Of a stretch of DNA of 64,000 nucleotides, positions 44,155-53,077 are shown in pieces. The notes below the pieces were generated by a model, which worked only from the letters and a program-made list of their open reading frames with translations, had not been told where the DNA came from and ran no database searches. The DNA is from Pontibacter lucknowensis. Lineage in GTDB: Bacteria > Bacteroidota > Bacteroidia > Cytophagales > Hymenobacteraceae. The first letter of the stretch is position 1. The number at the start of each line of letters is the position of its first letter. The position numbers were made by a program, and so were the translations under genes. The stretch spans positions 248,001 through 312,000 of the forward strand of contig NZ_FTNM01000006.1 in NCBI RefSeq assembly GCF_900156415.1. The letters run 5' to 3'.

Positions 44155-45074
44155 CAAACTTTAAAAAACAATACGAGGAAGTAAAAGACTCCTTGGATTG
44201 GGGATTCTACTCACTATCATACATCCAGCGGACCTGCCAGAACTGGAGTGTATTCCTGACGAGTTTTCCTGATCATAAACATCTACTTATGCCATTCTCT
44301 TTAGATTCAATTTCCCGGATTTTAAGATGCTACTCCTACATATTCCACTGGAGAGATACCACATACAAACTCTTCACGCCAATGGGGGGAGCTATAAAGA
44401 ACGCTGAACTATGCGGTAATCAAAAAGCACTGCAAACAAAGTTCTGGTCAGACACTGTCATACAGGTGAATCCTTTTGTGCTATGCCTGGCTATGGTGAA
44501 GGGCACACCTGTACCTGAATCCAGGATGGAGCAGGCGGAGCAGTTCATGGCAGCCAAACTGGAAGAGGCGTTGAACCACGAGTGGCAACAGGCTCACATG
44601 ACTTATAATCTGATGAAGTTGCAGAAGCTAGGGCAACAGGGTCTTGACTTACGGCTGATTGAGGTTTGCCACAATCTGTTGCGTCACTTAAAACTACCCG
44701 TTACAAGTGCCCATGGAGACTTGCACATCGAAAACATGATACTGATTGACGAAGAGATCAGAATAATCGACTGGTGCATGTATAACCGGAGCGGTAGCTT
44801 TATCACCGACTACATACACTTTTACAATTTTGCTGAAGCCGTAAAACACAACGAAAGCTGGACGGTAGCTATTCAAAAAGACAGCGACTACCTCCGCAGA
44901 CTGGCTAGCCACATGAGCACAGAGCCAGGGCTTCTTAGTATAGTCTACACCCTCAACAGAATAGCCGGAGAAGCCAGCCAGTTTCCAAGAACAGATTTAG
45001 TCCCGGCTAGCCAGATAGACAAGTACAACGCTGTGTTAACTCACCTTACCACCTCTATCAAGCAGAATGTTTAG
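44151..45074 (+). CDS. APH-like phosphotransferase
   Basis: 307 residues. The catalytic loop SAHGDLHIENMILID (about 182-196, with HxDxxxxN) and the metal-binding IIDWCMYN (DFG equivalent) mark an aminoglycoside-phosphotransferase/choline-kinase fold. The N-terminal lobe is divergent, and I do not see the usual glycine-rich loop or an obvious ATP lysine. Kinase substrates could be a sugar, lipid or choline-like headgroup. Start overlaps the ParB-like stop by four bases, and the GT2 gene start overlaps its own stop by eight. Confidence 0.8.
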   Translation: MTNFKKQYEEVKDSLDWGFYSLSYIQRTCQNWSVFLTSFPDHKHLLMPFSLDSISRILRCYSYIFHWRDTTYKLFTPMGGAIKNAELCGNQKALQTKFWSDTVIQVNPFVLCLAMVKGTPVPESRMEQAEQFMAAKLEEALNHEWQQAHMTYNLMKLQKLGQQGLDLRLIEVCHNLLRHLKLPVTSAHGDLHIENMILIDEEIRIIDWCMYNRSGSFITDYIHFYNFAEAVKHNESWTVAIQKDSDYLRRLASHMSTEPGLLSIVYTLNRIAGEASQFPRTDLVPASQIDKYNAVLTHLTTSIKQNV

Positions 45075-46011
45075 TATCATCATACCGCTTTATAACAAGG
45101 AAGCCAGTGTCGCAGAAACACTGAACACTGTGCTCGCCCAGACTTTTACTGCCTATGAAGTGATTGTGGTAGATGACGGATCAACGGATAGGAGCCTCTC
45201 CATTGTTCAGTCATTCACCGACAGCAGGATAAAAGTTTATTCCAAACAAAACGGAGGTGTGTCGCATGCCCGCAACTACGGCATAGAGAGAGCAAACTAT
45301 GATTACATCGCCTTTCTGGATGCAGATGACGCCTGGGACAGCAACTACCTGGAAGAAATGAGCAAGCTGATAGCACGTCACCCGGAATGCGGTATGTATA
45401 ACTGTGCCTACAGAGGTGTCAAAGGAGACAGAATCCTCATAGAGAGCCCTAATATACCGGACGGCGTTATCGATAATTACTTCAAAACCACCCTGACCCT
45501 GGATAACATGATCTCCTGGACCTCTGCCACCATCATCAGGAAAGAGGTCACTACCGTAGCAGGTCTGTTTCCGGTTGGCATGATCAGCGGTGAGGACTCA
45601 TTTATGTGGTGCAAGGTAGCTATGCACTATCCTGTGGCTTATACCCATAAGATCATGGCTACTTACAACATGATGATGAGCGGCGCTTACAGCAGGATCG
45701 CCAAGCCTGACTCCTGCAAGGAGTCCTGGTCTGACCTGTACAGTGACCATGACATGTACCTGAATAAATTTATTGCTTATAAGGCCGTTGAAAATGGCCT
45801 GCGCCACGCCTGGGCCGGACAAAAGAGGAAAAGCAAATTAATCGAACGTCAGCTTAATTTTGCCAGAACGTACAACGACAAGTTCTTCAACCAACGGTTT
45901 GTACGGTTATTCTGTCTGAACAGAACACCTCTGTTTGCCGTGAGGATTTTACTTCTCTATAAGAAGCTCGTTACAATTCGATTCTTCGGTCCCCGCTATT
46001 TATCTGCCTGA
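45067..46011 (+). CDS. Family 2 glycosyltransferase
   Basis: 314 residues. Nucleotide-sugar-binding N-terminus (SIIIPLYNKEASVAETLNTVLAQT, EVIVVDDGSTD) and the acceptor-side region (FLDADDAWDSNYLEEM, containing DxD-type DADD, and GEDSFMW, the ED motif) make this an inverting GT-A enzyme. It adds one residue of the repeat unit on the cytoplasmic face. It overlaps the APH-like gene by eight bases and the polymerase gene follows after two bases. Confidence 0.93.
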   Translation: MFSIIIPLYNKEASVAETLNTVLAQTFTAYEVIVVDDGSTDRSLSIVQSFTDSRIKVYSKQNGGVSHARNYGIERANYDYIAFLDADDAWDSNYLEEMSKLIARHPECGMYNCAYRGVKGDRILIESPNIPDGVIDNYFKTTLTLDNMISWTSATIIRKEVTTVAGLFPVGMISGEDSFMWCKVAMHYPVAYTHKIMATYNMMMSGAYSRIAKPDSCKESWSDLYSDHDMYLNKFIAYKAVENGLRHAWAGQKRKSKLIERQLNFARTYNDKFFNQRFVRLFCLNRTPLFAVRILLLYKKLVTIRFFGPRYLSA

Positions 46012-46013
46012 TT

Positions 46014-47285
46014 ATGATTCTGATTGCTCTGGGAATACTGCTTATACTTCTTTTTTTAGTCAATCAGAAGCTATTCCCTATTGGTTTGGTTCTATTCTTT
46101 CTGCTGTTTGATATGTTCGACGGCTTCTACAAAGATGATCAGATCTTTGCGGCGATACGCTATATTATCCCGCTTTCGCTCATGCTTGTGTACCTGTTTG
46201 CACATGGGGGCCTTCGCAAATCCGACAGTATCTTTCTGGTGCTTATTACCTACCTGGGTTTACTGATGATCTATATCCCGGGGGACATCATTCTATCGGC
46301 CAAAACTACGCTGGCTATCCTAATAGCCCTGCTGATGATCCCCATTGGGCGGGAGATAGCAGAGAATAGAAACTTTTTGCAGGAATTTGAAAAATATAAC
46401 CGCTACCTGCTTATCCTGATCCCGCTGTACATTATTTACGCGAATATTTTCAATGTTGGGCGCTCATATGCTGAGTCCTTTACAACAGGCTTCCTGAGTA
46501 CTTCCCGTATGTACATTGCCCCCATTCTGATCTTTCTGGGTGTCCATTATATTTTCACAAATAAAAACAGAGGGGCCATGATCAAGCTCTTCGATATCGG
46601 CTTGATTCTGTTCAATATAGCGCTTTTGATTGTGATCACCCGGCGCACGTCGCTTGTGATGACTGTCGGGGCGCTGTTTGTCTACATGCTGTTGAACCGG
46701 CAGTTGATCTTCAAAATGGTGATACTGGTATTTTGCCTGGTTGCCGCCCTTATTTTCAGTTACCCGCTTTATGAGGCCAAGCTTGCGGCGCAACTCGAGA
46801 AGCGCGAGAGGATACAGGATCTCGAAACATACGAGGAAGAGGGCCGATACCTCGAGACCCTGTTCATCATTGACTACCATGATAAGCGTGAAGATCCGCT
46901 GGAACTTATGTTCGGTGTCAAACTGTGGGACACATTCAGCTTTGGAATAAAATATTTCGGCCGAGACCGTCCCATCCACAGTGACATTAACATGATCTTC
47001 TACAGCACGGGATTCTTTGGCCTCTTTCTGTTTACGCTGTTCTTCGTGCACTACTTTCTGCTCGGAAACGGCAAGATCACACCTGAAAACAGGAAAGCAT
47101 ACTATCCCATTCTGGCCATGTTTGTCATGGTGCTAATACCTGGGCGCTTTATCGGCACCTTTACCTATGCCCCGCTTCTGATGCTGCTGCTTTCAGCCAT
47201 CAAGTATTACCGGCCAGTGGAAGAAACAGAAACCGAAAAAGAAGAAACAGTTCAAGAGGAAAAACTGCTGGAGATGAACGCCTGA
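46014..47285 (+). CDS. O-antigen polymerase-like (Wzy-type) membrane protein
   Basis: 423 residues, 10-12 membrane segments with a large loop (residues about 255-315, LEKRERIQDLETYEEEGRY...). VITRRTSLVMTVGALF (about 207-222) resembles the Arg-bearing loop of Wzy/WaaL-type polymerases. It would join repeat units on the periplasmic side. The C-terminus is acidic (EETETEKEETVQEE). It is the only polymerase-like gene in the locus, although two flippases are present. Confidence 0.85.
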   Translation: MILIALGILLILLFLVNQKLFPIGLVLFFLLFDMFDGFYKDDQIFAAIRYIIPLSLMLVYLFAHGGLRKSDSIFLVLITYLGLLMIYIPGDIILSAKTTLAILIALLMIPIGREIAENRNFLQEFEKYNRYLLILIPLYIIYANIFNVGRSYAESFTTGFLSTSRMYIAPILIFLGVHYIFTNKNRGAMIKLFDIGLILFNIALLIVITRRTSLVMTVGALFVYMLLNRQLIFKMVILVFCLVAALIFSYPLYEAKLAAQLEKRERIQDLETYEEEGRYLETLFIIDYHDKREDPLELMFGVKLWDTFSFGIKYFGRDRPIHSDINMIFYSTGFFGLFLFTLFFVHYFLLGNGKITPENRKAYYPILAMFVMVLIPGRFIGTFTYAPLLMLLLSAIKYYRPVEETETEKEETVQEEKLLEMNA

Positions 47286-47384
47286 GCTTTACCCAGGTAA
47301 GCCTGGCAGTTCCTGATACACCTATTTTTCAACCAGGGCTTAGGCAAATCCGTCCAAAGCTCTTCAATACTACATTTCAATTTT

Positions 47385-48440
47385 ATGAAGGTACTTTTTG
47401 TGTGCAGCGGCAATTCTAAAAATTTTGAAGTAGCGCCATTTATAAAAGCGCAGGGTGAGTCATTGCAAAAAGCAGGTATAGAGGTAGCATACTTCCCAAT
47501 CAAGGGCAAAGGACTGCGCGGCTACCTGCAGGCAGGCGGTCAACTGCGTCAACACCTGAAGTATCATCGCTATGACCTTATTCATGCTCATTTTTCGCTT
47601 TCAGGATGGTCTGCCGTGCTGGGCGCAGGCAGCACACCGGTTATACTCTCTCTCATGGGAGATGACGCACAGGGAGATTATATTGGCGTAAACAAAATAA
47701 GGTTCAGCAGCAGGTTCTTTATGCTGTCATCTATCCTTATTCAGCCTTTTGTAAGAGCCATCATTTCAAAGGCCCCCAACCTGGAGAAGTATGTGTACCA
47801 AAAACACAAATCCTACATTGTCCCGAATGGGATAGATACCAAAACCTTCATTCCGAATCCGGCAGGCTATCGGGAAGAACTGGGGCTGGACCCGGCGAAA
47901 AAGCTGGTTCTGTTTCTGGGAAGTCAGGAAAGAGTCGGTAAAAACTACCCGCTGGCGCAGCAGGCAGTTGCGCACCTCAACCTGCCAGATGTGCAACTCA
48001 TCAACCCCTTCCCGATCCCTCATGATGCCATACCTAAATACATGAATTCGGCAGACGTGCTGGTGGTGCCCTCGTTTATGGAAGGCTCCCCGAATGTGAT
48101 CAAAGAGGCGATGGCCTGCAACTGCCCTATTGTAGCCACGGATGTGGGCGACATCAGATGGGTGATGGGCGACACGGAAGGCTGCTACCTGGCTTCGTTC
48201 CAGGTAGAGGACTTCGCCGAAAAAATTCACCGCGCATTGGAATTTGCCCAAACGAAAAGAAGAACCACAGGCCGTCAAAGGATCGAGCGGCTGGGCCTTG
48301 ACGCCGACACCATCGCTCAGAAGGTGATCAGTATTTACAGAAAGCATGTGCCCATACCCGCGGCTACAGTGCATGAAGCAGCTGCTCAGCTTACCAGAAA
48401 CGTAACCGCTAACACAGTATCACCTACCCGGTCTATCTGA
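47385..48440 (+). CDS. Family 4 glycosyltransferase
   Basis: 351 residues, GT-B fold. The N-terminal domain begins MKVLFVCSGNSKNFE and ends near MGDDAQGDYIG. The C-terminal domain carries SADVLVVPSFMEGSPNVIKEAMACNCPIVATDVGDI, the Glu-x7-Glu motif of retaining GT4 enzymes. Adds a sugar to the lipid-linked repeat. A 99-base gap precedes it, longer than elsewhere in the locus. Confidence 0.93.
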   Translation: MKVLFVCSGNSKNFEVAPFIKAQGESLQKAGIEVAYFPIKGKGLRGYLQAGGQLRQHLKYHRYDLIHAHFSLSGWSAVLGAGSTPVILSLMGDDAQGDYIGVNKIRFSSRFFMLSSILIQPFVRAIISKAPNLEKYVYQKHKSYIVPNGIDTKTFIPNPAGYREELGLDPAKKLVLFLGSQERVGKNYPLAQQAVAHLNLPDVQLINPFPIPHDAIPKYMNSADVLVVPSFMEGSPNVIKEAMACNCPIVATDVGDIRWVMGDTEGCYLASFQVEDFAEKIHRALEFAQTKRRTTGRQRIERLGLDADTIAQKVISIYRKHVPIPAATVHEAAAQLTRNVTANTVSPTRSI

Positions 48441-48457
48441 ACAAATCCGCCCCCGCC

Positions 48458-49546
48458 ATGAAGATACTTATCGACATCAATCACCCTGCCCATGTGCATT
48501 ACTTCAGAAATTTCACGAGTCTGATGGAAGCGAAAGGCCATGCTGTTCTCTTCGTTTCGCGGGACAAGGAGATGGCTCAGAGACTGCTTAATCTTTACCA
48601 GATCCCATACATCAACAGAGGCAAAGGCAAAGACGGCAAGATCGGCAAGTTTCTATACCTGCTGTATGCTGATTACAAACTGCTGCAGATCGCATCCTCT
48701 TTCAAGCCCGATCTCTTTCTGAACTTCCTGCACCCTTACCCTTCTCAGGTAGCTGCCTTACTGGGCAAGCCATCGCTTGTGTTCAGTGACACAGAGCACG
48801 CTACCCTGCATCATAAACTGACAGTGCCTTTTGCTACGAAAGTATTTACACCTGCCTGCTACCGCACAGATCTGGGCGACAAACAGGTGCGCTTCAGGGG
48901 GTACATGGAGCTGGCTTATCTTCACCCGCGTTACTTCATGCCAAACCCCGAAATACTGGAGCTGCTGCAGGTAGCAGCAGGAGAAAAGTATGTGATTGTG
49001 CGCTTTGTTTCCTGGGCAGCCGCCCATGACTTTGACCACACAGGTATGTCGCTCGATAACAAGCGAAAAGCCGTGCAGGCACTCTCGAAGCTGGCACGGG
49101 TCTTTATCACTTCCGAAGGAGAGCTACCAGCAGACCTGGAGCAGTATCGCATCTCCATCCCCTTCGACAAGATGCACGACGCCATCTACTACAGCAGTCT
49201 GCTATTCGGGGAGAGCGCTACCATGGCTTCCGAGGCGGCAGTTCTGGGTACGCCTTCCATTTTCATGGATAATGACGGCAGGGGCTATACAGATGAAGAG
49301 GAAAGCAGGTATGGCATTGTCTTCAACTTCAGCGAAAGTGAGGACGACCAGCAGCGTGCCATTCACCAGGCCGTTCACATATTGGAAGACGAAAGCAGCC
49401 AGCATAAATTCAAAAAAGTGCGGGACCGGATCGTGTCAGAATGCATTGATACCACGGAGTTCATGGTAGAGCAGGTACTCCGCTATAACCTGAGCCAAGA
49501 AACTGTGCCCGCTGAGCACTATACAAATGTGTCTCTTACCGAATAG
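48458..49546 (+). CDS. DUF354 glycosyltransferase-like protein
   Basis: 362 residues. KILIDINHPAHVHYFRNFTSLMEAKGHAVLFVSRDKE is the hallmark DUF354 start. LVFSDTEHATLHHKL and the C-terminal GESATMASEAAVLGTPSIFMDN resemble the nucleotide-sugar site of UDP-GlcNAc 2-epimerase/MurG-like GT-B enzymes. Likely a glycosyltransferase for an amino sugar. It is the last gene before the four acyltransferase paralogues. Confidence 0.88.
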   Translation: MKILIDINHPAHVHYFRNFTSLMEAKGHAVLFVSRDKEMAQRLLNLYQIPYINRGKGKDGKIGKFLYLLYADYKLLQIASSFKPDLFLNFLHPYPSQVAALLGKPSLVFSDTEHATLHHKLTVPFATKVFTPACYRTDLGDKQVRFRGYMELAYLHPRYFMPNPEILELLQVAAGEKYVIVRFVSWAAAHDFDHTGMSLDNKRKAVQALSKLARVFITSEGELPADLEQYRISIPFDKMHDAIYYSSLLFGESATMASEAAVLGTPSIFMDNDGRGYTDEEESRYGIVFNFSESEDDQQRAIHQAVHILEDESSQHKFKKVRDRIVSECIDTTEFMVEQVLRYNLSQETVPAEHYTNVSLTE

Positions 49547-49591
49547 TCAACTTAACCTGATATGTTCCACTCTGTTCTGACTCCCTAGATC

Positions 49592-51256
49592 ATGATTGAA
49601 GAAATTGCCTACGAGAATGTAAAAATCGGACAAAGCGAAAAGAACTTAGAGCTATTGGCTGGTGAGGAAGTAATGCACTTACTGGAAGATGCCACTTATC
49701 TGACTGAATGGGACTCGCTCTATCATTCCTGCCATTGGGCCACTGTATTTCAAAGTCCTGATTTTGTCACTACCTGGTACAGGCTTTACCAGCATGCTTA
49801 TCAACCAATCCTTATAAGAGAGTACACAAAAGGTGTGCTTAGTGGCTTACTTACACTGGCACTGCCTCTACACAGATTAAACGGCAGAACATTTATTGTT
49901 GGCGCAGGCCATTATGAAGCCGATTACCATACCTGGCTGGCCTCCGACAGTAATGGCAATTCATTTATCAGCTCCGCCCTGAAAGTGCTGATGCGGAAAT
50001 TCCCAACCACAGACCTGATGCTGCGGCACCTGCCGCCAAACACACCCACTGACTGGGCAAAGTCAGAGCCGCGCTGGCAAAGCTCCTGCATACTCTATCC
50101 ACTGACCCGCCCGCTGGTAGTCATGTCGGACTTTACCGTATCCAGGAGGGACAGAAAAAGGGTAAGTCGTATGAATCAGATCGGTGAGTTTATACACCTG
50201 ACTGATGAAGCGGCATTCCGTGATGCGCTTGATCAACTAGCGATCTATTATGACTTCAGACAGGGAGCGATGTACAACAAAAACCCATTCCGAACCGACC
50301 CGGTCAACAAAGAGTTTTTGCTCGCTTTGTTCAGGCGCAAACTGCTGCATGTCACAGTGCTGAAGGCAGGTGAAGAAATGGTCGCTTCTGTAGCGGCTGT
50401 AATAAGCAAGAACAAGGCTAACTTAGGCGGCATTAATTTTCATTCACCGCTTTTTGCTAGTTACTCCCCCGGTTATGTGCACTTCCTAATGCTTTCGCAA
50501 CAGTTTGTGCACGAAGGCATAAGCTCTTTTGACCTGACGCCCGGTGGTGACCCTTACAAAGACCGGCTAGCCACACAGCATGATCAGGTACATATACTGG
50601 TTACTACCAACTCCAGACTGTACTTCTTTAAACGCCAGTTCAGAAAACTGCTCTATCAGCGCATGACAGAGATGGGGATCAGAACAATGTCAGTAGAGCT
50701 TAGTCTAAAAAGACACCTGTATTTAGTAAAGGAGCGTGGTCTTGCACAAGAAATAGTTCGTGGTCTGAGAAAGCTATGGGCCAACGATCAGGATAAAATC
50801 TATCATGCCACACTTGAGCTGAAAAAATTCAGCTGTGATTTCTCTATTAATAAAAATAGCCTCAGCAATCTGCTTGATTACCAGATGCAGGGGAGCATGT
50901 GTACCCGTTGGGAGTTTCTGGAGAATGCGATGCGAAGACTGGAGCAGGGCGCACAGTGCTTTACTATCTCTGACAGAGGCACGCTACTTTACTGTGCCTG
51001 GTACACCACGCCAGCTACAGACACTGCTACAGAAGCAGCTATAGCTGCTGGTCGAGAAGCCATTTACCTGCAGGATGTTTATGTGCATCCTTTTGGAGTG
51101 GCACAACTCAAGGAGTTTTTGGCAGCTGTAATTTCAGCTATCACCCCTAATCTATCAAGTGCGCAGGTATACCTGTCGGTACCTGATCAAGATAAGCTGC
51201 TTTCGAAGGCTATGAAGCGTGCAGGCCTTCAGAAAACCAGGGAACCATTGCCTTAA
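49592..51256 (+). CDS. GNAT/FemAB-like acyltransferase, paralogue 1
   Basis: 554 residues in two parts. The first (to about residue 360) is an Acetyltransf_6/BioF2-type domain: an opening HLLEDATYLTEWDSLYHSCHWATVFQ, the core YDFRQGAMYNKNPFRTDP and LLHVTVLKAGEEMVASV, and the motif SFDLTPGGDPYKDRLATQHDQV. The second (about 410-554) is a GNAT-like region: NLLDYQMQGSMCTRWEFLENAMRRLE and YLQDVYVHPFGVAQLKEF. FemAB-like enzymes transfer amino acids or acyl groups to amines. Here they probably modify amino sugars of the repeat unit. Three close relatives follow in tandem. Confidence 0.85.
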   Translation: MIEEIAYENVKIGQSEKNLELLAGEEVMHLLEDATYLTEWDSLYHSCHWATVFQSPDFVTTWYRLYQHAYQPILIREYTKGVLSGLLTLALPLHRLNGRTFIVGAGHYEADYHTWLASDSNGNSFISSALKVLMRKFPTTDLMLRHLPPNTPTDWAKSEPRWQSSCILYPLTRPLVVMSDFTVSRRDRKRVSRMNQIGEFIHLTDEAAFRDALDQLAIYYDFRQGAMYNKNPFRTDPVNKEFLLALFRRKLLHVTVLKAGEEMVASVAAVISKNKANLGGINFHSPLFASYSPGYVHFLMLSQQFVHEGISSFDLTPGGDPYKDRLATQHDQVHILVTTNSRLYFFKRQFRKLLYQRMTEMGIRTMSVELSLKRHLYLVKERGLAQEIVRGLRKLWANDQDKIYHATLELKKFSCDFSINKNSLSNLLDYQMQGSMCTRWEFLENAMRRLEQGAQCFTISDRGTLLYCAWYTTPATDTATEAAIAAGREAIYLQDVYVHPFGVAQLKEFLAAVISAITPNLSSAQVYLSVPDQDKLLSKAMKRAGLQKTREPLP

Positions 51257-51330
51257 TCTTCAGTACTGCTCGGCACCCCTTGTCTGAGCTAAAGTAGCTC
51301 TACTTGTTACACACCTTATAAGACAACAAG

Positions 51331-53028
51331 ATGATGGAAAATGTAATTAGCGCAATCGATATGCCCCCACTTATTGAGCAACCTAAACAAGTAGATTTGC
51401 TGATAGGTGATCAGGTATATCGACTTCTGGACGATGCCACATTTAAAGAGTCCTGGCACAACCTGTACTCGGCCTGCGCATGGGCTACTGCTTTTCAAAG
51501 TTGGGAGTTTATCGTGTCATGGTATCATGTGTTCAGAAGCGACTACATACCTGTGCTGCTCAAGTCAGAGCAAGAAGGCCGGCTGACTGGTTTGCTGGCG
51601 ATGGCTATTCCTGCCTCAGACAGATCTAATGCCGAGGGCAGGCAAGGTAGCGTTAGAATTGTGGGAGCAGGCGAATATGAGGCCGAATATCATTGTTGGA
51701 TCGCTGAGCCGGATACTAATGATTTCTTCATAACGAATGCGCTTACTAAACTTCTCCAGCATTACCCGAAAGCCAGAATCATGTTTCGGTTTATGCCACC
51801 CGGGACACCCCTGGCCTGGCACGACCAGAACCCCAAATGGCAAAGTCTTAGTGTGAAACAGGCTTTCAGACGTCCATTACTAGAGATAAAAAGCCCCGAA
51901 GCCGAGAAAGCATTTCGTATCAACAATCAGTATAAGACCAAACTCAATCGTCTGAAGAAGCTGGGAACTGTGAAGTTTGAGCGGGTGACAGATCCCGGAG
52001 TGTTCGAAGCCGTGCTACCTGAACTTGCTCTGCAATACGACTTCAGGCAGGGAGGGCTTTTCAACAAAAATCAGTTCAGAGACAAGCCGCTGAAAGCCGA
52101 GTTTATGAAGATGCTGTTTAAGAACGGTTTGCTTCATGTCACGCTGCTCCGCGTGAATGATGATATTATCGGTTCCATGGTAGCGGTAGCAGACAGAGGT
52201 TGGGTATACCTGCAAGGTATTAACACCCATTCCCCGTTTTATGCCAGACACTCACCTGGTATTCTGCATTTCCTCAATCTAGGTCAGTTGCTGGCGCATG
52301 AAGGAGTTGACGTATTTGATTTAACCCCTGGTGGTGACACTTATAAGGAGCGCCTTGCTACTAGTCATGACCAAGTATATGGACTGCTTATAACAGGCAG
52401 TAAAGGCTTCCGCTTCAAAAGGCTGATCAAGAAAGAGCTGCAAGACTACCTCGTTAGAACAGGAAGACGCCCTATGACGGTAGAGCTTCAGATCAAGAAA
52501 CAGGTATACCTATTGAAAAACCATCTTAGAAGAGCCAAGAAGTCTGGCTACGTAAAGGTGATCAGACAGCTATTAAGCAGCGACAAGAAAGGCTCTCCTG
52601 AGCAATTATATGTTAAGGACCTAGAGGCAAACAGTCGCTTTTCAGCGATGCATATTCAAAAGAATAACTTAAACGATATACTCGATTTCGAGAAGGACGA
52701 GACCCTTACACGCTGGGAGTTTATGGAAAACACTATGAGGCTGTTTGAAACAGGGCATCATGCCTATACCTGGGCAAAAGAAGGACGCCTGATGGCCTGC
52801 GCCTGGTTTGCCTATACTGATTTCACAAATCAACAGCAGCCCCAACTGTCTAATATACCTGCCTTGATGCACCTATACTGCCACCCTGAGGCGAACGACA
52901 AATTTGAACAGTTTCTGGAGCATGTAACCTCTATCATCACCCTGGAGATCAACGAACCCAAGCTGTACGCGGTACATAAGCCGAACAGTCAGGCACTGAT
53001 CAGGTCAGGATTTCAAGTAGTCACATAA
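51331..53028 (+). CDS. GNAT/FemAB-like acyltransferase, paralogue 2
   Basis: 565 residues, homologous over its whole length to its neighbours. It keeps LLDDATFKESWHNLYSACAWATAFQ, YDFRQGGLFNKNQFRDKP, GINTHSPFYARHSPGILHFL and FDLTPGGDTYKERLATSHDQVY. The C-terminal domain carries DFEKDETLTRWEFMENTMRLFETG and HLYCHPEANDKFEQFLEHV. Together with paralogue 1 it retains all segments that look essential, so both are probably active. 74 bases separate it from paralogue 1. Confidence 0.85.
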   Translation: MMENVISAIDMPPLIEQPKQVDLLIGDQVYRLLDDATFKESWHNLYSACAWATAFQSWEFIVSWYHVFRSDYIPVLLKSEQEGRLTGLLAMAIPASDRSNAEGRQGSVRIVGAGEYEAEYHCWIAEPDTNDFFITNALTKLLQHYPKARIMFRFMPPGTPLAWHDQNPKWQSLSVKQAFRRPLLEIKSPEAEKAFRINNQYKTKLNRLKKLGTVKFERVTDPGVFEAVLPELALQYDFRQGGLFNKNQFRDKPLKAEFMKMLFKNGLLHVTLLRVNDDIIGSMVAVADRGWVYLQGINTHSPFYARHSPGILHFLNLGQLLAHEGVDVFDLTPGGDTYKERLATSHDQVYGLLITGSKGFRFKRLIKKELQDYLVRTGRRPMTVELQIKKQVYLLKNHLRRAKKSGYVKVIRQLLSSDKKGSPEQLYVKDLEANSRFSAMHIQKNNLNDILDFEKDETLTRWEFMENTMRLFETGHHAYTWAKEGRLMACAWFAYTDFTNQQQPQLSNIPALMHLYCHPEANDKFEQFLEHVTSIITLEINEPKLYAVHKPNSQALIRSGFQVVT

Positions 53029-53077
53029 CCACTTTCCCAAACGTCACATAAACTCTTAACCCTCAAATCGTCTTAGT

